Positions 1 through 9,131 of a DNA stretch of 64,000 nucleotides are shown one piece after another. The DNA is from JAJDZL01 sp965220665. Lineage in GTDB: Bacteria > Pseudomonadota > Gammaproteobacteria > Arenicellales > JAJDZL01. Each line of letters begins with the position of its first letter. Position 1 is the stretch's first letter. The DNA is taken from assembly GCA_965220665.1 (NCBI GenBank), contig CBDCQQ010000004.1:496001-560000 (forward strand). The letters run 5' to 3'. The notes under the pieces were generated by a model, which saw only the letters and a program-made list of their open reading frames with translations, was not told where the DNA came from and made no database searches. The position numbers and the translations under genes were made by a program.

Positions 1-41
1 GCGAACGTGCAGAACAGCTCACTAAGAACAATGCGTCATGA
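1..41 (+). CDS. 3' end of an upstream gene (partial, unidentified)
   Basis: An open frame enters the window at base 3 and ends at a TGA at 39-41. The visible tail reads ERAEQLTKNNAS. The stop overlaps the ATG of the next gene as ATGA, the usual arrangement for translational coupling, which is the main reason to believe the frame is real. Only twelve residues are visible, so no family can be named. It is probably the upstream member of an operon with the DsbA-fold isomerase gene. Confidence 0.4.
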   Translation, partial: ERAEQLTKNNAS

Positions 42-649
42 CAAAGTTGGACTACTATTACGACTTCGTCTCGCCGTTTTCCTACCTGCTACACGAACAG
101 CTTCATCGGCTGCCAAAAACGGTTGAGTTGAACTACATTCCAATTCTGTTCGCCGGACTGCTCAAGCACTGGGGAAATTTGGGACCTGTTGAAATCGATC
201 AAAAGAAAATTTTCACTTATCGTCACACCACCTGGCTGGCGAACAAACTCGAACTGCCCTTCAGGATACCGGATACACACCCTTTCAATCCTTTACCCTA
301 TCTGCGTCTCTCAATCGTGAAAGACAACGACCCCGAACTGGTCACATCAATCTTTCGAGCGATTTGGACCAGCGAGGATAATCCGGCAACCGATACTGGG
401 CGACAGGCAATTTGGCGTTCAATTGGAATTCCTGATGCTGATGGTCTGATCAATGATGCCGAGGTCAAGTCAGCATTAATCTCCAACACTCAAATGGCTA
501 CCGAACAAGGTGTTTTTGGTGTACCGTCCATTACCACCAACGGAGAGATGTTCTGGGGACTGGATTCCTTTGAGATTTTGCTGGATTACCTAGAAAATCC
601 AGAATTATTCAACAGCGCCTCAATGGCCCGCCTGAAGCAAATCAATTGA
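38..649 (+). CDS. DsbA-fold 2-hydroxychromene-2-carboxylate isomerase family protein
   Basis: A 203-residue protein of the DsbA/kappa-GST-like isomerase family, which opens glutathione-dependent isomerases of aromatic ring degradation. The N-terminus YYYDFVSPFSYL is the family signature; a Ser replaces the CxxC of true DsbA proteins, so a disulfide role is unlikely. Near the C-terminus GVFGVPSITTNGEMFWG is the cis-Pro loop and last strand (GVP-F-WG pattern) shared by this family. Length fits the family (about 200 residues). The start overlaps the stop of the preceding frame, suggesting an operon. The family is confident, but no other ring-cleavage gene is nearby, so the substrate is unknown. 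Confidence 0.85.
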   Translation: MTKLDYYYDFVSPFSYLLHEQLHRLPKTVELNYIPILFAGLLKHWGNLGPVEIDQKKIFTYRHTTWLANKLELPFRIPDTHPFNPLPYLRLSIVKDNDPELVTSIFRAIWTSEDNPATDTGRQAIWRSIGIPDADGLINDAEVKSALISNTQMATEQGVFGVPSITTNGEMFWGLDSFEILLDYLENPELFNSASMARLKQIN

Positions 650-879
650 CATGCCTCTACATATGATTAAGTATAGGGTCAAATTGAAACTTGGCCTATT
701 GCTGTCTGAATCTGCCTAATTGGCAACTGATTTTTCCAATATCGGCGATTGATTCGGAAAATGTACTCCTCAATGACTCTTGCGGATAACTGTTCAGATT
801 GGTCAACATTACCAAAAAATTTATTTGAGCTGACAACAATCCAACGGTCCCGAACCAAATTATTGCTGTGACCAACGAA

Positions 880-2340
880 TTAACTTGACTCCAGCGCCTC
901 CGTTCCAAATGTTTCGACTACATCCAATGTTTCCTTCACGTCATTCCACGTAGTTGAGTGGTTAATGATGCAGATTCTTAGAGTGAATGCTCCGTTTACC
1001 ATCGTTGACGACATAAATGCATCATCCTCCCAGAAAACCCGAACCAGAATTTTTCGATTGATTTGTTCAATTGCAGTTTCACTTAAATTTGAACTCTTCG
1101 GATTGAACCGAAAGCACACAATACTCAATACTACTGGGCTGAGGAGTTGCAGGCTGGAACTTTTTTGAATGTAATGCTGCGCTTTATCTGCCAGCACGAG
1201 ACATTGCTCAACCGAATCTCTGAAGGCTTTCATCCCGAAAGATTGAACAGACATCCAAACCTTAAACGCTCGAAACGTTCGACTCAACTGTATGCCGCGA
1301 TTGGCTATATTTGGGTGATCTTTACCCCAAACTGTATCCTGGAGTACATCAGAGCGCATGCCGTAGACATTTTCCAATTTCTGTAAATCTTTGACCATAA
1401 GGCATCCAACTTCATACGGTTGGTACAGCCATTTGTGAGCATCCAGCGTGATTGAATCAGCGCGTTCAATTCCTTTCAAGAGCGTTTTGCCTCGCTGTGT
1501 AATACAAGCAAAACCTCCGTACGCGGCATCAACATGAAACCATATATTTTGTGACTCGCAAAAGTCGGCAATCCAATCTAGCGAATCGATTGCACCTGTC
1601 GATGTTGTGCCTGCATTAGCAACAATTAGCACTGGCTGAAGTCCTTTATTAACATCTTCAACGACCGTCTCTGCCAACTGGTTGACATCGATCGAAAAAC
1701 TATCGTCGCTAGGAATTTTCTTTATGTTGTCTGATGGGATTCCAATCACGCGAGCCGCGCGAATTATTGATTGATGAGTCTGATCACTCATATACACAGT
1801 TGCCCGCGTCGGATTATCGGCAGCTTCTCTTGCAACAACGAATGCTTCGACGCTTGCTACAGAACTTCCGCTGGTCAGCAGGCCACCTGCCGTGTCCGGA
1901 TAGCCAAGCCACTGCCTGATCCATTCAATTACAGTCAGTTCTATTTGACTAGGGCCGCTCGCCACTAGCCACGTACAAACATTCGAATTCATCCCTGAAA
2001 CTAAGAAGTCCGCGATCACGCTTGGCCAAGTCGGTGATACGCTAACAAATCCAAAACTCTTTGGATGGGCAAGCTTCAACGAATATGGAAAAATTTTTTT
2101 AGTCGCCTGTTCCAGTACTTCATCGATATTGCGGCCGTCTTCAGGAGGATCGGTCATAAAATTTTTGGCTATACCATCACTGAATTCTCCATCCCATGCA
2201 TCTTGTGATGCAAGGGTGAGATTGTGGTCAACCAAGATTTCTGACACCCTGTTTGTCAGATTGAGCATTTCTTCGCGGGACATGCTCAGCCGTGAAGTAT
2301 TTTCAGATTTTTTATCTGCGATTGGGGTTGTACTAGCCAT
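880..2340 (-). CDS. PLP-dependent group II decarboxylase (aromatic-L-amino-acid decarboxylase family)
   Basis: A 486-residue cytosolic PLP enzyme of the group II decarboxylase family (DOPA, tryptophan, tyrosine and glutamate decarboxylases). HVDAAYGG (269-276) carries the Asp that pairs with the PLP ring nitrogen, and DAHKW carries the Schiff-base Lys at 303. TTGSS-like LLTSGSSVAS (154-163) fits the phosphate-binding loop and NAGTTSTGAIDS (242-253) is also conserved. Length matches the family. It would release CO2 from an amino acid to give an amine, but substrate cannot be read from sequence. A second, divergent paralog lies at 12829-14250. It is convergent with the upstream isomerase gene and is transcribed alone. 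Confidence 0.85.
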   Translation of the reverse strand: MASTTPIADKKSENTSRLSMSREEMLNLTNRVSEILVDHNLTLASQDAWDGEFSDGIAKNFMTDPPEDGRNIDEVLEQATKKIFPYSLKLAHPKSFGFVSVSPTWPSVIADFLVSGMNSNVCTWLVASGPSQIELTVIEWIRQWLGYPDTAGGLLTSGSSVASVEAFVVAREAADNPTRATVYMSDQTHQSIIRAARVIGIPSDNIKKIPSDDSFSIDVNQLAETVVEDVNKGLQPVLIVANAGTTSTGAIDSLDWIADFCESQNIWFHVDAAYGGFACITQRGKTLLKGIERADSITLDAHKWLYQPYEVGCLMVKDLQKLENVYGMRSDVLQDTVWGKDHPNIANRGIQLSRTFRAFKVWMSVQSFGMKAFRDSVEQCLVLADKAQHYIQKSSSLQLLSPVVLSIVCFRFNPKSSNLSETAIEQINRKILVRVFWEDDAFMSSTMVNGAFTLRICIINHSTTWNDVKETLDVVETFGTEALESS

Positions 2341-2816
2341 TTAGTCGTTACCAGTTGAGGTTGAAAAATTTGAATTTAATGCAAATTACTAAGTGAAACA
2401 GGTATCGCCTATACTTTCCCTTCCAGAGGAGTTAAGCATCAAAATTTATAAGAATATATAAGCAAAAGCCTGAAGTAAGTGGCACAATCACCAGACCTTG
2501 CTGATTAAATTGAACAGATCGAGCACGGGCACCGATCATCGAAAATTCCTGACGGAATGGGTAAAAAGGGCTTCCATCGCGACCGACAATCGAGGCGCAG
2601 GTCCCCATTTGGCGCTCCAAGGCGCTGGAATTTCTGGCTGTTCTCGATTGTCTGCCTTGCTTCAATGCATCTTTCGGGTTCTGTTTCAATTGCCGAAATT
2701 GGGAAAATCAGCTGCCAATGAGACCGATTCAAGTAACCATAGACAATATCCCGTTTCGGCTCTGAACTCAATCATTGGCAGAGGCAAGTTAATTAAAATT
2801 CACCGCATCTTTCCAG
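2341..2816. other. Gene-free stretch between decarboxylase and dehydrogenase genes
   Basis: A 476-base stretch with no frame that resembles a known protein. Both neighbours are on the minus strand, so the promoter of the decarboxylase gene should lie just right of 2340. Short overlapping frames on both strands have no family signature and I treat them as chance. No convincing terminator or RNA gene was seen. Confidence 0.5.
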
Positions 2817-3581
2817 TTAACGGGGCTGCATGCGAATCGCACCATCCAATCGAATAACTTCGCCGTTTAGAAGTTGGTTTTCCAGTATGTGTTTGACAAG
2901 CTGCGCGAATTCATCCGGACTTCCAAGCCGTTTAGGAAACGGTACCTGATTAGCTAGGCTCTGTTGAACCTCATCTGGCATCCCAAACAGCATTGGTGTA
3001 GCAATCAGACCCGGGGCAATGGTCATCACGCGAATGCCGGCACTCGACAATTCTCTAGCTGCCTGAATGGTCAATGCAACGATCGCACCTTTTGAAGAAC
3101 TGTAAGCTGCTTGCCCGATCTGACCCTCAAACGCAGAAACCGAAGCAACGTTTACGATGACTCCGCGCTCCCCTGCTTCATCAAGCGGTGCTTCATTCCT
3201 TAGTGCGGCAGCCATCACTCGAATCGCATTGAAAGTACCAATCAGATTCACATCAATTACCCGCTTGAAATCTTCCAGTGGCATCGCTCCATCCCGACCT
3301 ACAATGCGTTTTGCAGGTGCGATTCCCGCACAGTTCACTAATATTCTGGCAACTCCATTGACCGATTCTGCTGTAGCGTTTGCCCCTTCCATACTCTCTG
3401 CCTGTGTTACATCGCACGGCAGAGCCAGCGCGCCAATTTGATCAGCAATCCATTTGATCTTTGCCTCATCTATGTCCAGCAAACTGACTTTCGCGCCGAG
3501 ATTTGCCAGTAATCGTGCAGTCGCTTCACCCATTCCGGAAGCTGCACCGGTCACCAATGCCGGTTGACCTTCAATTTTCAT
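2817..3581 (-). CDS. Short-chain dehydrogenase/reductase (3-hydroxyacyl-CoA dehydrogenase type 2-like)
   Basis: A 254-residue classical SDR. TGAASGMG near residue 12 is the glycine-rich NAD(P) loop and LLDIDEAK ends strand 2 with an acidic residue typical of NAD use. NCAG is present, and VASVSAF...AAYSSSK gives the catalytic Ser and YxxxK pair. The overall pattern resembles HSD17B10-type 3-hydroxyacyl-CoA dehydrogenases. I place the start at the ATG at 3579-3581, preceded by GAGGT; an in-frame TTG lies one codon further upstream. Likely role is oxidation of a hydroxyacyl-CoA or similar alcohol, consistent with nearby ETF-linked beta-oxidation machinery, but the substrate is inferred. Confidence 0.8.
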   Translation of the reverse strand: MKIEGQPALVTGAASGMGEATARLLANLGAKVSLLDIDEAKIKWIADQIGALALPCDVTQAESMEGANATAESVNGVARILVNCAGIAPAKRIVGRDGAMPLEDFKRVIDVNLIGTFNAIRVMAAALRNEAPLDEAGERGVIVNVASVSAFEGQIGQAAYSSSKGAIVALTIQAARELSSAGIRVMTIAPGLIATPMLFGMPDEVQQSLANQVPFPKRLGSPDEFAQLVKHILENQLLNGEVIRLDGAIRMQPR

Positions 3582-3813
3582 CAATGACCTCGAATCAGTT
3601 GAAATTTGGAATCAAAAATTAGTGAACTCGCGGTTTATACAGCACAAGCAATAGTTTCACGAGCTAATCAGTCCGAAGTTGAGCTAAATCTTCGTTCAAC
3701 GTGCGACCATAAGACTCGTAAAAAATATGAAAATTGTCAATTTGTGTATACTTGAATTGAACGTTGAATATAGTGCATGTTACCTACTCACTAAGCCGAC
3801 TCAAAGGTTCGGT

Positions 3814-4446
3814 ATGCAGGAATTGAATTCTCTATCAGATGAAGTAGTCAAGCCAGGCGAAGGTTGGGAAAAGGTTATTCGACCACTACAAATATTGAGA
3901 ATAACCGACTTGGAGGGACAGCAGGGCGTCGATTTTCTGTGCTACAACGCTGATAATCCACAAGAACGATATCACGCACCAAATACAATCAAAGCCGCAC
4001 AAAGCATACATATCACCAAGGGTTCTGTCCTTTATTCGGATTACGCCAATCCATTGATGACAGTGGTAGAGGACACCACTCCCGGTAGACACGATACAAT
4101 CGCTGGCTGCTGCTCAAGTTGGAGTAACGAGATGTTGTACGGTGTGCCAAATGCACCAGGCTGTCGGGAAAATTTTCTAGACGCACTATCCAAATATGGA
4201 ATGGGCTGGACTGATATTGTGCCAAACATAAATTTTTTCTGTTCAGTGCCTGTTCACGAGGATGGCAGTACAGAGCAATCAGTATTTGTTGATGGTCATT
4301 CTGTTGCGGGTGACTATATAGACTTACGCGCAGAAACCAATGTGTTGGCAGTCATTTCCAATTGCCCTCAGATGAACAATCCATGTAATAGCGGTAATCC
4401 GACAGAAATTCGAGTTCAAGTCTTTTCACCGCATTCAATTGACTGA
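3814..4446 (+). CDS. Urea carboxylase-associated (DUF1989) family protein
   Basis: A 210-residue protein of the DUF1989 family, often encoded beside urea carboxylase or guanidine/carboxyguanidine genes. Visible hallmarks are QGVDFLCYNADN, the GSVLYSDYANPLMTV block, TIAGCCSSWSNEMLYG with paired cysteines, and a C-terminal VISNCPQMNNPCN motif. The frame could start at 3727, but the first 29 codons have no similarity I recognise; the ATG at 3814 gives the usual family length. No urea carboxylase or allophanate hydrolase lies in this window, so it stands as a solo copy. Its biochemical role is not known to me with certainty; some members have been linked to guanidine metabolism. Confidence 0.75.
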   Translation: MQELNSLSDEVVKPGEGWEKVIRPLQILRITDLEGQQGVDFLCYNADNPQERYHAPNTIKAAQSIHITKGSVLYSDYANPLMTVVEDTTPGRHDTIAGCCSSWSNEMLYGVPNAPGCRENFLDALSKYGMGWTDIVPNINFFCSVPVHEDGSTEQSVFVDGHSVAGDYIDLRAETNVLAVISNCPQMNNPCNSGNPTEIRVQVFSPHSID

Positions 4447-4575
4447 TCTTGAATACAATACACGCGACTTTTGGTGGATTGACTTTAGCCAAATCAATGC
4501 GTTTGAGATGATCGAATTTGTACACGATTTACTACGCACCCGCCCTATTCCGTACTACCTGATGAGTTTACCCGA

Positions 4576-6207
4576 ATGACTGTAGAAAGGGATTCACTTG
4601 AATATGACATTGTCATAGTTGGAGCTGGACCGGCTGGTCTGACAGCAGGTATCAGACTTCGACAGTTGTGTGAAGAACATGGCAAGGATCTTAGTGTCTG
4701 CATTCTCGAAAAGGGATCTGAAGTCGGCGCACATATCCTGTCGGGTGCAGTTTTGCAGCCGACCACCCTCAATGAACTGATTCCGGACTGGAAAGACAAG
4801 GGTGCGCCTCTGAACACACCGGTAAAGGATGACAAATTTGTTTTACTGACTAAAAAGTCTGCCATTCGCATGCCGACTCCACCACAAATGAATAATCATG
4901 GAAATTACATCATTTCCTTGGGTAATTTGTGCCGTTGGCTTGGTGAACAAGCCGAGCAGATTGGAGTTGATATTTTCCCTGGATATGCCGCATCGGAAGT
5001 TTTATACGATGGAGAAAAAGTCATGGGAGTGGCATCTGGAGACATGGGTGTTGGTCGGGATGGCGAGCCCACCGCAACGTATATGCCAGGTGCAGAACTT
5101 CATGCAAAGTACACTCTATTTGCGGAGGGCTGCCGAGGTTCTCTAACGAAAACACTATTCGAACGTTACTCTCTTCGGGAAAATGTTGACCCGCAAACTT
5201 TCGGGATCGGCATTAAGGAACTGTGGGAAGTCGACGAAAGCAAGCACAAACTGGGTACAGTCTGGCACAGTATTGGGTGGCCATTAGACCGAAACACGTA
5301 TGGTGGTTCATTCCTGTACCACTTGGAAGACAATCAGGTCGCAATCGGATTTGTCATCGGACTTGACTATCATAATCCCTACTTGAATCCTTTTGAAGAG
5401 TTTCAGCGATTCAAACATCATCCGTCAGTCAAACCGATTCTTGCAGGTGGACGGCGTATTGCTTATGGAGCACGCGCACTGAATGAAGGCGGATTTCAAT
5501 CCATTCCTAAATTAACGTTTCCAGGCGGTGCACTGATTGGTGATTGCGCCGGGTTCTTAAACACCCCGAAAATTAAAGGCACTCACACGGCAATGAAGTC
5601 TGCCATGACAGCCGCTGAAGCAACCTTTGAATTATTGACGTCAGAATCACCCGGTGAACACCCTGATTATGAGGACAGGCTCAAAAAGTCATGGCTTTGG
5701 GATGAACTTTACAGAGCGAGAAATATTCGACCATCGTTTCAAAGAGGAATGTGGGCGGGGCTGATGTATTCTGGAATTGACACTTACTTGTTCCGCGGAC
5801 GAGCTCCTTGGACATTTCATCATCATGAAGACCACAAGAGCCTCAGAAAAGCCAGCGAGTGCATTCAAATTGAGTATCCTAAACCCGATGGTGAGATCAG
5901 TTTCGATCGTAATTCTTCAGTATTTTTGTCGAACACGAATCACGAGGAAAACCAGCCCGTTCACCTCACTCTCAAGAATGATAAGGTGCCGATTGAGATC
6001 AATTTAGAGGACTACGACGCACCTGAGCAACGCTACTGCCCAGCCGGAGTTTATGAGATTATCCAAGATCAGGATGAAGAACCGAGACTTGTGATTAATG
6101 CGCAAAACTGTGTGCACTGTAAAACTTGCGACATTAAGGATGTAACTCAAAATATTAACTGGGTTGTACCTGAAGGGGGCGGTGGTCCGAATTACCCGAA
6201 TATGTAG
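4576..6207 (+). CDS. Electron transfer flavoprotein-ubiquinone oxidoreductase
   Basis: A 543-residue inner-membrane-associated flavoprotein that moves electrons from reduced ETF (fed by acyl-CoA and dimethylglycine-type dehydrogenases) to ubiquinone. GAGPAG at 16-21 is the FAD dinucleotide loop. The C-terminal ferredoxin-like part has YCPAGVYE followed by NCVHCKTCDIKD, giving the four Cys ligands of a [4Fe-4S] cluster, and ends with the family-typical GGGGPNYPNM. The middle part carries the GGFQSIPK and GDCAGFLN motifs of the family. Length is standard. No etfAB lies alongside. It would serve the DmdC-like acyl-CoA dehydrogenase at 27923-29707. Confidence 0.95.
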   Translation: MTVERDSLEYDIVIVGAGPAGLTAGIRLRQLCEEHGKDLSVCILEKGSEVGAHILSGAVLQPTTLNELIPDWKDKGAPLNTPVKDDKFVLLTKKSAIRMPTPPQMNNHGNYIISLGNLCRWLGEQAEQIGVDIFPGYAASEVLYDGEKVMGVASGDMGVGRDGEPTATYMPGAELHAKYTLFAEGCRGSLTKTLFERYSLRENVDPQTFGIGIKELWEVDESKHKLGTVWHSIGWPLDRNTYGGSFLYHLEDNQVAIGFVIGLDYHNPYLNPFEEFQRFKHHPSVKPILAGGRRIAYGARALNEGGFQSIPKLTFPGGALIGDCAGFLNTPKIKGTHTAMKSAMTAAEATFELLTSESPGEHPDYEDRLKKSWLWDELYRARNIRPSFQRGMWAGLMYSGIDTYLFRGRAPWTFHHHEDHKSLRKASECIQIEYPKPDGEISFDRNSSVFLSNTNHEENQPVHLTLKNDKVPIEINLEDYDAPEQRYCPAGVYEIIQDQDEEPRLVINAQNCVHCKTCDIKDVTQNINWVVPEGGGGPNYPNM

Positions 6208-6287
6208 AACTCAACTAATACGACCGATCTGGAGTCTTTTTGTTGCCGTAATCAACTCATTAGAACCCGAGTGAACAGGCCACTGGT

Positions 6288-6449
6288 ATGAATGACAAAC
6301 TGTCAACCAAACTCGGATTGTGGCTGTGTCGAATCGGATTTCACAAGTATCGAGTAGTCGAAGTCAAGTTTGGCTTCGGTACGGCCGGAAAGGTCGAAAC
6401 TGTCGAGTGTGAACGTTGCGGTGAAGTCACAACTCGTAGAGCAAAGTAG
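6288..6449 (+). CDS. 53-residue protein with a CxxC pair (DUF1660-like)
   Basis: A 53-residue frame starting at ATG 6288 and ending TAG 6447-6449. The sequence has the form LCRIGFHKYRVVEVKFG, then a CERCGE pair near the C-terminus. The layout (short basic start, GFHKY, one C-terminal CxxC) recalls small phage-type DUF1660 proteins that may bind zinc through the Cys pair. It lies 80 bp after the ETF oxidoreductase gene on the same strand. No clear ribosome-binding site is seen, so translation is uncertain. Confidence 0.45.
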   Translation: MNDKLSTKLGLWLCRIGFHKYRVVEVKFGFGTAGKVETVECERCGEVTTRRAK

Positions 6450-6659
6450 TTTTGAAATCTTACGATCAATTGGGAATATTTGATACGGATATAGCTTTGT
6501 CTCGCTTCACCATAAGGTGCGATAGCTTGGAAGACTGAACGTTTTTACAGATTCCGCTCTTGAATATCCAATCGATTTCACTCGAAAATTCTCTTGCCAA
6601 AATCAACCCATTCCTCAATTTCATTCTCTAATCAACTGATCATCAGTCTCACCTGTGCA

Positions 6660-6687
6660 GCTTCAACCTAGTGTCTTGGGTTGAAGC
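6660..6687. terminator. Hairpin without U-tract, possible terminator
   Basis: An inverted repeat with 9-bp arms (GCTTCAACC / GGTTGAAGC) around a 10-base loop lies in the gap between the 53-residue protein gene and the ABC operon. No run of T follows on either strand, so it could be a weak or Rho-assisted terminator or an RNA-processing hairpin. The remaining gap (6450-6803) shows nothing else. Confidence 0.35.
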
Positions 6688-6803
6688 ATTGAACGTCACC
6701 ATCTCATTGATCCTATTTCAGAATTTCGGATTCTGTACCTAAATGTTTTCACATCCTGAATTGAATTCGGGTGGAAAACCTAATTTTTTTTTCAAATTTG
6801 GGC

Positions 6804-6848
6804 TTGACTTTTTCACTGTCTACTGTATTATTACACTATTACAGTAGA
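6804..6848 (+). promoter_or_regulatory. Sigma-70-type promoter overlapped by a palindromic GntR-type operator
   Basis: TTGACT at 6804-6809 and TATTAT at 6826-6831 are spaced by 16 bp and resemble -35 and -10 boxes. A dyad with 9-bp arms, TCTACTGTA (6819-6827) and TACAGTAGA (6840-6848), covers the -10 box and the likely start point. YtrA-type GntR repressors bind such dyads at their own operons, and a YtrA-type gene is the third gene downstream. The natural reading is autorepression, relieved by an unknown ligand or stress. Confidence 0.6.
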
Positions 6849-6879
6849 TGCAAACATCACCTCAAACAATACCGGAAAA

Positions 6880-7113
6880 ATGATTGAATTTGAAAACATA
6901 CAGTTCGGTTTCAAAAAGCAAACTCTGTTTAATGGGATGAACTTTTCACTCGAACCAGGCCAAATTTATGGTCTACTGGGACTCAACGGTGCAGGCAAGT
7001 CAACTTTATTGAGACTGCTCAGTGGATTGCTGTTCCCTTACGAAGGCAGTATCCGTGTACTCGGTCATGATCCTGTTCAACGGAATCCAAGTATGCTCTC
7101 CGAAATCTACATG
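6880..7113 (+). pseudogene. ABC transporter ATP-binding protein, 5' part (disrupted by IS256 element)
   Basis: The first 78 codons of an ABC ATPase. GLNGAGKST (34-42) is the Walker A loop and the context is YtrB/drug-exporter-like. The frame is cut after SEIYM by an insertion sequence. Removing 7114-8513 (element plus one target copy) rejoins it in frame with the fragment at 8514-9131, giving a normal 283-residue protein, so disruption is recent and could be reversible by precise excision. As it stands the fragment lacks Walker B and the signature motif and cannot hydrolyse ATP. Expression starts from the promoter at 6804-6831. Confidence 0.85.
7106..7113 (+). repeat. Left 8-bp target duplication of the IS256 element
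   Basis: TCTACATG immediately left of the element is repeated exactly at 8506-8513 immediately right of it. IS256-family insertion typically duplicates 8 or 9 bp. Confidence 0.9.
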
Positions 7114-8505
7114 GAGTTATGCCCAAAAGTAGTGCGTGACGGGGGTTGAAAAAAAAGCGGCGTATCTGGTTAAATGTAGAAAGCATTTTTACAACCAACC
7201 AGAGAGGTACGCCACTATGAGTAACGATAACGTAATTGGATTTGAAAGTCGAGACATTTCACCCGATGTTGTGACCGAATTGGTGCGCACCGGTGCCAGA
7301 CGGATTCTCGCCCAGGCCCTGCAGCTTGAGGTGGAGGAATTTCTCGCTCAGTATGACGGACAGTATGCTGGCAACGGGCTTCGGGCGGTGGTTCGAAGCG
7401 GCAGCCAGCCTGAGCGTGACATTCAGACCGGTATCGGGCCGGTTTCGGTTCGGATTCCGAAGGTCCGCTCGAATACCGGCGAGCCGGTGTCGTTCCGCTC
7501 GGCACTGATCCCGCCGTATGTGAGAAAGACGGCGACGGTTGAGGCGTTTGTGCCGTGGCTTTATCTGAAGGGGGTGTCAAGCGGTGAGATGGCTGATACC
7601 CTGAAGGTTCTGCTGGGCAGTAAGGCGCAGGGTTTTTCTGCCTCATCGGTCTCCCGCCTGGCGCAGCAGTGGAATGAGGAGATGAGGCGGTGGCAGACGC
7701 GCGGCATCACCGGGAAGATCGTTTATGTATGGGCCGATGGGGTGTACTGCGGGCTTCGGGCCGAGGATGCAAAGCTGTGTGCGCTGGTGCTGATCGGGGT
7801 TGATGAGTGTGGCCGCAAGCAGTTGCTGGCGATTGAGGACGGGGTGCGCGAATCGACCGAGAGCTGGAAGGGGATGCTGCTGGATCTGAAGTCCAGGGGC
7901 ATGGATGCACCGAAGCTGGCGGTTGGAGACGGGGCGATGGGGTTCTGGTCGGCATTGGACCAGGTTTACCCTGAAACCCAGGATCAGCGCTGCTGGGTGC
8001 ATAAGACGGCGAATGTGCTCAACCGGCTGCCGAAGATGCTGCACGGACAGGCGAAAAAGGCGCTTCACCAGATCTGGATGGCAGACACGCGCGAGGCGGC
8101 GCATGAGGCGTTTGATCGGTTTGTGGAAACCTATCAGGACAAGTATCCGAAAGTGGTTGAATGCCTGATCGGGGATCGTGAGGAGCTGCTGGCGTTTTAC
8201 GATTTTCCGGCATCGCACTGGCAATCTCTGCGTACCACTAATCCAATCGAGTCGACCTTCGCGACGATCCGTCACCGCACCAAGCGCTCGAAGGGCTGTC
8301 TGAGCAGAACGACGATGCTGGGCATGATGTACAGGCTGGGGATGTGTGCGGAGAAAAAATGGCGACGGCTGCGCGGGTTCAGGCAGCTGGGCAAAGTGAT
8401 CGAGGGAGTGAAATTCAAGAATGGAGTCGAACTGAATTACAATGACACCGACCAGGTAGCCGCTTAGTGATGAATCCCGTCACGCACTACTTTTGGGCAT
8501 AACTC
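7114..8505 (+). mobile_element. IS256-family insertion sequence (complete)
   Basis: A 1392-bp element with perfect 30-bp terminal inverted repeats (7114-7143 and 8476-8505, starting GAGTTATGCCCAAAAG) and a perfect 8-bp target duplication TCTACATG. It encodes one full-length mutator-type transposase. Perfect ends, a perfect duplication and an intact gene point to a recent, probably still mobile insertion. The element is GC-richer than the host operon it interrupts. Its transposase gene reads in the same direction as the operon, so it may reduce or alter expression of the genes behind it. Confidence 0.93.
7217..8467 (+). CDS. IS256-family (mutator-type) DDE transposase
   Basis: A 416-residue transposase of the usual family length. 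The start ATG 7217 is preceded by AGAGAGG at about 9 bp; an in-frame upstream extension to 7136 overlaps the terminal repeat and is not needed. The DDE residues fall in VYVWADGVYCG (first Asp), LAVGDGAMGFW (second Asp) and NPIESTFATIRHRTKRSKG (Glu plus the family-typical basic tail). RCWVHKTANVLNRLP is also conserved in IS256 transposases. No frameshift or stop is seen, so it should be active. Confidence 0.93.
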   Translation: MSNDNVIGFESRDISPDVVTELVRTGARRILAQALQLEVEEFLAQYDGQYAGNGLRAVVRSGSQPERDIQTGIGPVSVRIPKVRSNTGEPVSFRSALIPPYVRKTATVEAFVPWLYLKGVSSGEMADTLKVLLGSKAQGFSASSVSRLAQQWNEEMRRWQTRGITGKIVYVWADGVYCGLRAEDAKLCALVLIGVDECGRKQLLAIEDGVRESTESWKGMLLDLKSRGMDAPKLAVGDGAMGFWSALDQVYPETQDQRCWVHKTANVLNRLPKMLHGQAKKALHQIWMADTREAAHEAFDRFVETYQDKYPKVVECLIGDREELLAFYDFPASHWQSLRTTNPIESTFATIRHRTKRSKGCLSRTTMLGMMYRLGMCAEKKWRRLRGFRQLGKVIEGVKFKNGVELNYNDTDQVAA

Positions 8506-8513
8506 TCTACATG
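8506..8513 (+). repeat. Right 8-bp target duplication of the IS256 element
   Basis: Exact copy of TCTACATG at 7106-7113, flanking the right terminal inverted repeat. Confidence 0.9.
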
Positions 8514-9131
8514 TTGCCGGAAACACTTCACTTACCCACAATCACGGATAAGCATTTTGTTTTACGAATGGCTCGTTTCTATCCAAATTTTGATTCCAAC
8601 TATCTGGAAAGTCTACTTGAGGAGATGTCTATACCTCGTGGGCAAGTACTGACTAGTCTGTCGCTTGGTGAGAAAAAGAAATTTCATCTGGCATTTGGAC
8701 TCGCCTGTAGACCTTCCATCATGATTCTGGATGAGCCAACTAACGGCTTGGACATACCTTCAAAGGGGCAGTTTCGGAAAATTGTTGCTGAAGCTCTGAC
8801 CGATGACAGGATTTTGATTATCGCTACTCATCAAGTGAAAGACATCGAACTCTTAGTCGATAACGTTCTGATCCTTCACCAAGGTAACTTTATTTGCAAT
8901 CAAAGCCTCTCTCGAATCTCATCAGCACTTCGTATCAGCCAGGAGACTAGCCGACCGGACTCAAACTCAGAGAATCTCTTGTACACAGAACCAAGTTTAG
9001 GTGGTTACACAGCTGTATGGGCTGATGCCGAAACAAATAGCGAGCACCAAGATCTGGAACTTCTGTTTAAGGCTGCTATTTCAAACCCCGACACCTTTGT
9101 CCAGCATACTACTGGAGCTCATGAACTATGA
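8514..9131 (+). pseudogene. ABC transporter ATP-binding protein, 3' part
   Basis: The remainder of the disrupted ATPase. LTSLSLGEKKKFHLA is the ABC signature region and IMILDEPTNGLD is Walker B with the D-loop; IATHQVKD supplies the switch His. A frame with its own start codon can be read from 8493, inside the right terminal repeat of the IS, so a truncated product without Walker A is possible. The stop overlaps the ATG of the permease gene (9128) by 4 bp, showing the original operon. The encoded half should be inactive alone. Confidence 0.85.

Noticed and set aside
2432..2857. Overlapping frames in the gap after the first decarboxylase
   Set aside because: Frames on both strands overlap, lack ribosome-binding sites and carry no recognisable family sequence.
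7643..8275. A 210-codon minus-strand frame inside the IS256 element
   Set aside because: Shadow of the transposase gene; composition rich in Arg, His and Leu with no family match.
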